A stretch of DNA of 64,000 nucleotides from Blattamonas nauphoetae (Eukaryota > Preaxostyla > Oxymonadida). How positions within the stretch are numbered: the stretch's first letter is position 1; each line of letters starts with the position of its first letter. Below are positions 9,580 through 18,239 of this stretch, piece by piece. Location: NCBI GenBank assembly GCA_033064195.1, contig JARBJD010000071.1:124001-188000 (forward strand). Reading direction: 5' to 3'. The notes beneath the pieces were generated by a model. It saw only the letters and a program-made list of their open reading frames with translations. It was not told where the DNA came from and ran no database searches. The translations under genes and the position numbers were made by a program.

Positions 9580-11650
9580 ATGGACACTTATACCGCGAAA
9601 CCAAAATCGACTATCAGCACGCACGGGAAGTCAATTTATGACCTTCTCGTCAAACTTCATGGCGACTATCCAGCAGCACCTCTCATCAAAGCTCTGGATA
9701 GTCGTCATGAACTCATACCAATCAGGGAGATTGTCCTGGCTTATTATAATAGTTTGTCTCACTTTTCTCTCATTCTTTCTCTCTTTAGATAAATTCACTT
9801 CACTTTGTTTGTCTTTGTCTCATTTACATCGTGAAATGAGAAACAAAGACGATAAGGTTAAATTGATGCAGTGTGTCTCCCAAGTGTTATCACTTGGCGA
9901 GACCCAGGCTACCGGGTTCGACGTCGAGGAGGGGCATACAATTATGCCCGCTCGCGATTCGACAGAATCGCAGGGAGAGCAAGAAATCCCACTCGACGTC
10001 GACCAGCTTCAAAGCAGGTTTATTAGCTCATAGTTTGTCACTTTTTTCCTCAGAAAATTAACATACAAGAAGATACTGAGTTAATGAAAGCAATTCACGA
10101 AAACACATCGCCAAGCTGCGAAAATCAAGCCAGACAGACACGAAAGGAGAAAAAAAACAGTCCAACTCTCTTCTCTCTCATTTCTCTCTTTTCCTAATCT
10201 CATAGAACATTCAATCCTTGATTCAATCAACGAAGAGGACATCAATTTCCTCCTCACTCCTTCACAAGCATCATCCGCTTCCATTCCGAATACACCTTCA
10301 ACCAATAGTGTCCCAACTCAAAACAGAAATTCTGAAATCCGGCTTCTCGAATCAACGAAGAAGGATTTACACCGCAAACTCGTTGAACAGGGGAAAACAA
10401 ACATGTCATATTCTTCATTTTGCAGCAAAACAAAAAATTCTACAAAAACCAAAGAAAAGAACAGACCTTTGCTCGATTTGTGAGCGAGGGAAATATCTAC
10501 AAAAAACAAGAAACATTAAAATCACAAAACAAAAACTCACACAAAAGAAGAAAATGAATTAAAAACAATTGAACAACACAAAAAATAGCAGAAACACAAA
10601 GAAAGTTTTACAATACTTCCACTTCATCCATCGACGATAGCTCTTTAGTTATCGTGATGGATTTTAAAGAAAATTGGCACTTGCCACTCTCAAACACCCA
10701 AATTGGTCATGATTTCTATTCTCAAGTTTCAGTTTCTCATTTGTGTATTACGTGTTTCACCTCACAAAATTCTGTTATTACAAAAACACATCACAACTTT
10801 ATTTCACCAGTGCTTTCGCACGACCACCGTTTCGTTCAAGAATGTCTTTCCGCTTTATTTGCACTTCCTTCATATCATACCAAATCACATGTCACTGTAT
10901 TTTCGGACACTGGTCCACATTTTCGGAACCAGTTCGTCCTTGGTTTCTTTTGTCTTCATTAAACCCTCTTTTTCAGAGAAGAGGGTGTGTTACTCTTCTT
11001 CGCCGAGCAACACGGCAAAATTGTTGCGACTCCGAGTTCGGAGTGCTTACCAATTTTGTTTCCACTCACCTCACAACACCCATCCGCTCCTCGGATGACC
11101 TTTTCACTTTCTTTGATAGTCACACTGACTCTCTGAATTCATCAGAGAGAAACACCGTCCATTCTTTTCACAAGTTTGAGTTTTTTCATATCTTTCATAT
11201 ATCTCCATTTTAGACATGAGGTCTTTCCAGATGACCACAGTTACTTTCGAGTAACAATTACAAGGATGAAGGATTATTTGGGATTTTTACGTGATGGCAC
11301 TTCGCTCACCGGAGCACCTGTTATTCTTGATTTCTCATCATTTTCATTTCTTCTTACCTATTCTCAGAAGAGGGGCAGAGACAACAGAGTGAGAAAGGTT
11401 TTCGAGAAGGAAGAGGTGGAAAGAGAGGAGGAGCGCGGATTGAGTGCAGAGTTGGGTGAGAAGACATCTTTTCGTTATTCTTTTTTGAATTCTGTTCCTA
11501 TTTCCTCTCCTAATTCTCCTATCCACCCTTCTCCTCTTTCTTCTCTTATTCAACCTAATCCACCGAATTCTCCTCTATTTATTTCTCCTCCAAGTTCTCC
11601 AATTCTTTTTGATTATGATTCATTTATCACCTCACCACTTTCACCCTACT
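9580..11650 (+). pseudogene. Decayed DDE transposase of a DNA transposon (HGK/CD family)
   Basis: An ATG at 9580 starts exon 1 (9580-9751). A 37-base intron (9752-9788) leads in phase to an exon with LSHLHREMRNKDDKVKLM. Further on, KDLHRKLVEQGKTNMSYSSF (about 10360-10420) and, in another frame, TDLCSICERGK match the N-terminal region of a transposase class I know from many animal and protist genomes. The catalytic-type blocks follow at 10654-11060: MDFKENWHLPL, VLSHDHRFVQECLSALFALP, VFSDTGPHFRNQF, then FFAEQHGK and, frame-shifted, CDSEFG. The frames change at least twice (near 10430 and 11015), so the copy is not intact. Exons up to 11650 end in a Ser/Pro-rich tail. Family assignment is by motif memory (D...SD...HGK-CD-G order); I could not find its TIRs. 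Confidence 0.6.
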
Positions 11651-12262
11651 AAAACCCCATCACTTCACTCCGCCACGACCCGACTTATCTTGCCAGGCCA
11701 ATCAGCCGAACAAGGTCAGTCGTGATCCACATATGGACTTGGGCCCGGATCACGATTCCCAGCGGGAAATGTGGCAGAGTGAAGAAATATAAATCCTTAT
11801 TTGACTTTTTTGATTTTGTTCCTACTTGTTTTCTCTTCTCGTTTTCACTTTCTTATCTTTTTTATTCAGTGTTCCACTCTCATATTTCCTCTTCCCTCTT
11901 CTAGATAGTCAGTCAATCGGATGCTCTATCCAAGTTTCTCCTTTGGCTTCAAGCATCCCTCTGCAACAATGAAAAAGAAGACGATATGCCTTTTATGTTC
12001 AGCCCTATAAATTCTTCTCTCTCTCTAGAGTTTATTTTAGAGGACGGTCGTCTACCGCTCCTCCTCTGCGCCAACCCTTCCTCCCCCAACTCCACCACAG
12101 AGCCAACACTTCCTCCCCCCAACTTCACCACAGAGCCAACACTTCCTCCCCCCAACTCCACCACAGAGCCAACACTTCCTCCCCCCAACTCCACCACAGA
12201 GCCAACACGTCCTCCCCCCAACTCCACCTCAGAGTCAACACTTCTTCAACCCAACTCGATGT
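11651..12262 (+). CDS. Pro/Thr-repeat protein, C-terminal exons
   Basis: A coding-like exon (about 11660-11790, reading DPHMDLGPDHDSQREMW) is followed by a pyrimidine-rich intron-like stretch. A second exon from about 11910 reads SDALSKFLLWLQASL and an acidic NNEKEDD segment, then runs into five copies of an 11-residue repeat NSTTEPTLPPP encoded by a 33-bp array, ending at a TAA at 12262-12264. Ser/Thr/Pro repeats like this are common in secreted or surface proteins, but no signal peptide is visible in the part seen. The relation to the transposase upstream is unclear: it could be that element's tail or a separate gene. Confidence 0.35.
12085..12250. repeat. 33-bp coding minisatellite (5 units)
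   Basis: Five units of AACTCCACCACAGAGCCAAC followed by ACTTCCTCCCCCC, 33 bp, keep one frame and encode NSTTEPTLPPP. It is the only large array in the window with a unit length divisible by three. Confidence 0.9.
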
Positions 12263-12299
12263 AACTCGTCTTTACAACAACCTCCCTCTTTCTCCCATT

Positions 12300-14372
12300 A
12301 GTCCACAATCGCATCCACTGTTCTACAATCACCTCCCTCGTCCTCCCTTGCTCCCCAATCGCCTCCATTGTTCTCCAATCACCTCCCTCGTCCTCCCTTG
12401 CTCCCCAATCGCCTCCATTGTTCTCCCATCACCTCCCTCGTCCTCCCTTGCTCCCCAATCGCCTCCATTGTTCTCCCATCACCTCCCTCGTCCTCCCTTG
12501 CTCCCCAATCGCCTCCATTGTTCTCCCATCACCTCCCTCGTCCTCCCTTGCTCCCCAATCGCCTCCATTGTTCTCCCATCACCTCCCTCGTCCTCCCTTG
12601 CTCCCCAATCGCCTCCATTGTTCTCCAATCACCTCCCTCGTCCTCCCTTGCTCCCAATCGCCTCCATTGTTCTCCCATCACCTCCCTCGTCCTCCCTTGC
12701 TCCCCAATCGCCTCCATTGTTCTCCAATCACCTCCCTCGTCCTCCCTTGCTCCCCAATCGCCTCCATTGTTCTCCCATCACCTCCTCGTCCTCCCTTGCT
12801 CCCCAATCGCCTCCATTGTTCTCCAATCACCTCCCTCGTCCTCCCTTGCTCCCCAATCGCCTCCATTGTTCTCCCATCACCTCCCTCGTCCTCCCTTGCT
12901 CCCCAATCGCCTCCATTGTTCTCCAATCACCTCCCTCGTCCTCCCTTGCTCCCCAATCGCCTCCATTGTTCTCCAATCACCTCCCTCGTCCTCCCTTGCT
13001 CCCCAATCGCCTCCATTGTTCTCCAATCACCTCCCTCGTCCTCCCTTGCTCCCCAATCGCCTCCATTGTTCTCCCATCACCTCCCTCGTCCTCCCTTGCT
13101 CCCCAATCGCCTCCATTGTTCTCCCATCACCTCCCTCGTCCTCCCTTGCTCCCCAATCGCCTCCATTGTTCTCCCATCACCTCCCTCGTCCTCCCTTGCT
13201 CCCCAATCGCCTCCATTGTTCTCCAATCACCTCCCTCGTCCTCCCTTGCTCCCCAATCGCCTCCATTGTTCTCCCATCACCTCCCTCGTCCTCCCTTGCT
13301 CCCCAATCGCCTCCATTGTTCTCCCATCACCTCCCTCGTCCTCCCTTGCTCCCCAACCGCCTCCATTGTTCTCCATCACCTCCCTCGTCCTCCCTTGCTC
13401 CCCAATCGCCTCCATTGTTCTCCCATCACCTCCCTCGTCCTCCCTTGCTCCCCAATCGCCTCCATTGTTCTCCAATCACCTCCCTCGTCCTCCCTTGCTC
13501 CCCAATCGCCTCCATTGTTCTCCCATCACCTCCCTCGTCCTCCCTTTCTCCCCAATCGCCTCCATTGTTCTCCAATCACCTCCCTCGTCCTCCCTTGCTC
13601 CCCAATCGCCTCCATTGTTCTCCCATCACCTCCCTCGTCCTCCCTTGCTCCCCAATCGCCTCCATTGTTCTCCCATCACCTCCCTCGTCCTCCCTTGCTC
13701 CCCAATCGCCTCCATTGTTCTCCCATCACCTCCCTCGTCCTCCCTTGCTCCCCAATCGCCTCCATTGTTCTCCCATCACCTCCCTCGTCCTCCCTTGCTC
13801 CCCAATCGCCTCCATTGTTCTCCAATCACCTCCCTCGTCCTCCCTTGCTCCCCAATCGCCTCCATTGTTCTCCCATCATCTCCCTCGTCCTCCCTTGCTC
13901 CACAATCGCCTCCATTGTTCTCCAATCACCTCCCTCGTCCTCCCTTGCTCCCCAATCGCCTCCATTGTTCTCCAATCACCTCCCTCGTCCTCCCTTGCTC
14001 CCCAATCGCCTCCATTGTTCTCCCATCACCTCCCTCGTCCTCCCTTGCTCCCCAATCGCCTCCATTGTTCTCCCATCACCTCCCTCGTCCTCCCTTGCTC
14101 CCCAATCGCCTCCATTGTTCTCCCATCACCTCCCTCGTCCTCCCTTGCTCCCCAATCGCCTCCATTGTTCTCCCATCACCTCCCTCGTCCTCCCTTGCTC
14201 CCCAATCGCCTCCATTGTTCTCCCATCATCTCCCTCGTCCTCCCTTGCTCCCCAATCGCCTCCATTGTTCTCCCATCACCTCCCTCGTCCTCCCTTTCTC
14301 CCCAATCGCCTCCATTGTTCTCCCATCACCTCCCTCGTCCTCCCTTGCTCCCCAATCGCCTCCATTGTTCTC
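12300..14372. repeat. 50-bp minisatellite, about 41 units
   Basis: The unit CTCCAATCACCTCCCTCGTC, CTCCCTTGCTCCCCAATCGC, CTCCATTGTT totals 50 bp. The main variation is CTCCAATCAC versus CTCCCATCAC. Single-base deletions (for example near 12652 and 13373) and a two-base change near 12785 shift the register. The plus strand is C/T-rich and therefore open in all three frames for over 2 kb, which by itself is no evidence of coding. The minus strand is G-rich. I see no start context or flanking exon that would make it part of a gene. Confidence 0.95.
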
Positions 14373-14440
14373 CTCAGCCATACACACAGCTCCCCTCCGT
14401 CCCTCCTCAGCCATTCACACAGCTCCCCTCCGTCCCTCCT
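14373..14440. repeat. Two 33-bp units at the edge of the 50-bp array
   Basis: CCTCAGCCATACACACAGCT followed by CCCCTCCGTCCCT occurs twice in tandem with one base difference, then a diverged third unit. It is compositionally like the 50-bp array. Confidence 0.7.
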
Positions 14441-14699
14441 CAACCACCGCGTCCTCCACTCGCGCACCTCATCCCCAACTCTCCTCCCTCGTCCTCCACT
14501 CACCTCCCTCCGATAGACCACCTTTTTCCTTCTGCGACAACCGAACTCCCCTCCTAGAGCCTCCGCCTCCCTCCACTCATTCTCTCATCAGCACTTTCCA
14601 TCTTGACTGTGTCATACATGCATATTGTTGTTTTCACCTCACAATTAACACTTTCTTAAGAAAACAAACTAAAGAAAAATCACTTGTTTGAGATTCTAC

Positions 14700-15190
14700 A
14701 CCACCAGAAGTGAATAAAACTGAATTCATTCATCTAAGCTTCAATATCGTGCGAAGAGAGGGAGAACAGAAGAGAGAGAGAATGAGAGAAGAGGTTATAT
14801 GGTGGTGAAGGAGACATTCACCCAGAACACCACATCCAGTTCAGTGAAGATGATGGTTGAAAGTACATTGTCTACCAAATGACGATCAACCCAGTTGTTT
14901 TGTAATCCACATCCAATTTGTATACTGGAATGAATAGATCGAAAAAAACACATGTAATCAGTTCATTGAGGTGAGAAAGAGCTATTTGAACTTTAGCAGC
15001 AAATTTGAAAAAAAAGAATGCGGAGAGGAGGATTTGAAGGGGTGATCTCGAACTTTTCTATGATGTCAAAAATATTCAGTCAAGTGTTATCATTGAAAGA
15101 GACTGTTGAACAAAAAATGGTTGAATCAGTCCAAACTGAATTTAGATGAGAACTTATTTTGGTTTGATCAAATCCTAATCGCCAATCTGC
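14700..15190. other. Intergenic, nothing recognised
   Basis: This A/T- and purine-rich stretch has no convincing open frame. It includes GA-rich sequence at 14750-14800 and short poly-A runs. It precedes the SPRY-like gene and may contain its 5' exon or promoter, but I cannot show either. Confidence 0.4.
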
Positions 15191-15191
15191 G

Positions 15192-15851
15192 ATGGGAGCT
15201 GGAGAAAGTCGACTCGACGAACCACAATCGAGTGAAGTTGGTTCAAACGGACCTCTCGCATCGTCTGCAGCAAGACAAGGAACTGTCCAACGATCTCAAA
15301 TCGGAGCCGGAGCGATCGAACTGTTCGACAAGACGATGTGGAAAGTGTCTGGAAATGTCTTCAAAAAATCTCAAGCTTCAGATGCTTCACTTGTCTCGTT
15401 GGAGTTTGGGGCAGAAGTGACTCGTCTGTCACTCACAATCAGAAAAGGACCGAACAGCCTTTTCAATATTGGTATCATCTCGTCCGGTCTGAGCAACGAG
15501 GTACTCGCCAAATGCTTTCCCGATCTGAAGGGAGGAGCAGCATGGGAATTGCATTTTCATCGTCGATGGGCCAAACAGAACAAGGAGATCACAGAACTCA
15601 GAAAAGCATGTGAGGAAGGAAGAAAGGGACAGCGAGTGGTGTTGGAGGCAGATGGACGAGAGGGAAAGCGAACACTGAAACTGTCGCAAAATGGAGAGAC
15701 ACAGCCAGTCTTCTTCACGAACATCCCTGTTCCCTTCCGATTCGCTGTGCACATCTACGAGAAGAACTATGGAGTTGAGATCGAGTCAGTTGAAGTTGTG
15801 TCCTCGCCGCAGATAATTGGAGGAACGATTGCTGTCGCGATGGATGACTAA
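15192..15851 (+). CDS. SPRY-like domain protein, 219 residues
   Basis: From an ATG at 15192 the frame runs to a TAA at 15849-15851. After about 45 polar residues comes GAGAIELFDKTMWKVSGNVF, then FGAEVTRLSLTIRKG, KGGAAWELHF, a Lys/Glu-rich helix, QRVVLEADGREGKRTLKLSQ and VFFTNIPVPFRFAVHIY. The same order (VLEAD, RTLK, strand, NLSLPFRF) occurs in the proteins at 33591-34592 and 48673-49905, so all three belong to one SPRY-like family. The N-terminus MGAGES fits the N-myristoylation pattern (Gly2, Ser6). An upstream exon could exist, so the start is uncertain. Function unknown; probably a protein-binding module. Confidence 0.65.
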   Translation: MGAGESRLDEPQSSEVGSNGPLASSAARQGTVQRSQIGAGAIELFDKTMWKVSGNVFKKSQASDASLVSLEFGAEVTRLSLTIRKGPNSLFNIGIISSGLSNEVLAKCFPDLKGGAAWELHFHRRWAKQNKEITELRKACEEGRKGQRVVLEADGREGKRTLKLSQNGETQPVFFTNIPVPFRFAVHIYEKNYGVEIESVEVVSSPQIIGGTIAVAMDD

Positions 15852-15894
15852 GGCAGAAAACACCACTTCACACTTTCCTCTTTTTGTTCTCTCT

Positions 15895-16727
15895 TCATGA
15901 TTCCTTTCCCACTCAGTTCACAAATTGAAGACTTCTTCTCTTTCGGTGATGTGAGTTTGTTGAACAGAATCGCTGAACGTGAAAACCCGACCAGCGAAGA
16001 AACAAGACTCAGTTGGTTGGGTTGTCGGAGACCGTTGGAGAAGAACTCTCTTCAGCATCATCTTTGTTGTGGGGAGGTGAGTGGATGGTTTATGTTGGAA
16101 GGGAATCGGCGATCGTGGGAATCATTTGAAGCTGTTCCAGATGGGCGATTCTAAATCAAAACTTGCATGCGTCTCCCTTTCGTCTTGAAGTTGAAGATCT
16201 CCCAGAAATCCTCCCAGTTCACAGGTCCAGCCACTATCGACATCATAAAGGTTTGATATTCAACTTTTCTTCATTCTCGCGTGATATCTTTCCGATTCAA
16301 AGTTCAGGCTCCTTCTCACCATCCAACTTTATTTGATTATGAATCTAGATGATCCGACCCGTCTCAACCAGCGTATTGGATGTAGATCAGACTGTATGTA
16401 TTGTTTTTTGTTCTCATGTGCTGAAACTCAGCACTTTTTTGTCTCGTCGCAAATCAAATCTCAGGAGCCATAAGGATCTCTCAAGAATCGCATGATTGAA
16501 CGTTTTGGACTGTTTTCGCTCTATTTCTCCTTTTGTTTCAGCAATTTCTCGTTGTAAACCGTCAAATTCGATTCACTCTTTTCGATCTTCCTCCCACTGC
16601 TACAGTTCCTCTCATGCTCGTTTTTCCTTCACAATTTATCACAAACCGCATCGTCCGGATACTTTCTGAAATTTCCAAGACTAATCTTATCAAGTCTGTT
16701 GAATATGTCTCCTCGAACAGTTTGTGA
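15895..16727 (+). CDS. Unknown multi-exon gene or fragment
   Basis: The clearest piece is the last exon from about 16542 (after a TTTGTTTCAG acceptor) to a TGA at 16725-16727: QFLVVNRQIRFTLFDLPP, then a hydrophobic strand and ISKTNLIKSVEYV. Upstream pieces at 15900-16150 and 16190-16420 are bounded by intron-like pyrimidine tracts. The final strand pattern is similar in shape to the end of the SPRY-like family, but similarity is weak. Confidence 0.3.
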
Positions 16728-17077
16728 CTTTTTCTCCAATAGATGACCTTGTGTTGGTTCTTTCACACAGAATGAGCTTTTTCCTTCGTTTTCCATCATT
16801 TATCTCTTTTTGAACTTGTTCTGTGATAAAAAGTGTGCACAATTGTCTTCAACAAAAAATGACGATATCGAACGCGATCGAACTTTAATTCCACTAATTT
16901 TCCTGTTTTCTGTCTATTACACAGGTGAACGGTAATTGGGCAAAAAATAATTTTTGGTGACGCACATTAGTGTAAAACAAGTTTTCATTCAGAATCGCCC
17001 AGATTTGAGTCGATAAATTCCTTCACATGCGAAATGATGCTTGATCCTGTTTTTAAATCGACCTGAAACAAGATATT
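16728..17077. other. Intergenic, nothing recognised
   Basis: A/T-rich spacer between convergent genes, with stops in all frames and no repeat or RNA-like structure that I can see. Confidence 0.4.
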
Positions 17078-17927
17078 TTACATCTCAGAGCAATGAAAAC
17101 GACAAACTGTTGATGAGCTTTGGTCCAAATCGAACACGAGGAGATCCCAGGCAGACGAGCAGAAGAAGAGCGCTCGAACGTAGAAATTGTATTCCTCGTC
17201 GGTTAAACTCAGAAATGTAGGGATGTCAGAAAGAGGCATGTGGATATCTGTTTTGAATTGCGCAAACACGGTTTGGAGTTTGATCGACAACGATTTGAGG
17301 AAAGAGAGACCATAAAAAGGAGAAGTGGGTGGAGATTCGGGAAAAATCGGATCTTGAAGGAGAGAAAACGCGTCGTGGTCTCGGTTTGTGATCGCATGGA
17401 TAGCGATGAGAGAGTTGTAGGCATTTCGGAGGTAAGGAAACAGAGAAATCTTGGTTAAAGTGTTGAGAACAACAGAAGACGGCGTCTTTTCTTTCAATTT
17501 TTGGAAAGTGTCGAAAATCAACTGCCTGTCATCCGAGAAGAGTCGATGGATTGTTTCCGAATCTTTGCAGAGGGAAAGAAAGCAAGAACAGCACTGACAA
17601 CAAAAGTCAACAAAGAAAAAGACCAGACATCGTCAATTGCGGGACAGGTCTCCCAGTTTTGGAGCGAGGACAGGATGAACTTGGCGAATTTCGAAGTTGG
17701 GATGGACAGTCTGAAAGACTTGGAGTGAATCACTGAAGAGAGTGAAAATGGGTGAAGCAGACAAAGAGTTTTGAGAAGGCTGAAGAGAAGAATCTGGAGA
17801 GGGTGAACGGAAGATTATGACAAACGATTGTTTCCGAAGAGAGAGAATCTTCAGTGAGACGATCCAAAAACTGGGGCCAATCGGCCAAGTTCTCATTTTG
17901 AACCGAGGAAAGACATGCTGGATGCAA
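17078..17927 (-). CDS. Unknown helical protein, 3' part, multi-exon
   Basis: The last exon begins after a CTCTGCAAAG acceptor (about 17567) and reads DSETIHRLFSDDRQLIFDTF, then LLNTL-type helices and an acidic SLTDEEYNFYVRALFF segment, ending at 17078. Earlier pieces lie at 17735-17633 (SDSLQVFQTVHPNFEIRQ, ending in GDLSRN) and 17927-17760 (NENLADWPQFLDRLTED). No in-frame ATG was found for the first piece and one junction near 17737 does not close cleanly, so exons are missing or the gene is partly degenerate. The amphipathic Leu pattern suggests helical repeats. Confidence 0.4.
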
Positions 17928-18014
17928 AAGAATGAAAACGACAAGCTGCGAGTCAAATTAATTTTAAAAGGGTGGATCACATCCTCCACTTATTTCGAAC
18001 ATATAGATGATTAA

Positions 18015-18239
18015 AAATATCACGTACATGTCAAATGATTTGAACATGAGAATATTATGGCGAGAATGTGCTTTTTGAGGAAGGGTAGAGGAGAAAAAAC
18101 TAGAAAAAGATGATTCCTTCGATGAGATGAGAACAATTGATGAAGTGAAAAGGATAGATAACACAGAACGTCCTTAATTCGTCCATTCAAGACGATATCA
18201 CATGAATTGGAGTGGATAGCGTCAGTGAGTCACCTTCTA
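18015..18239. other. Intergenic, nothing recognised
   Basis: Short A/T-rich spacer between two minus-strand genes. No structure is seen. Confidence 0.4.

Noticed and set aside
9580-11650. Retroviral-type integrase or Polinton integrase
   Set aside because: The block order and the HGK/CD motif fit a cut-and-paste DNA-transposon transposase better, and no capsid, polymerase or protease frames are near.
12348-14691. Three overlapping frames of 720-760 codons across the 50-bp array
   Set aside because: C/T-only composition cannot form stop codons. There is no exon, start context or homology outside the array except a low-complexity tail.
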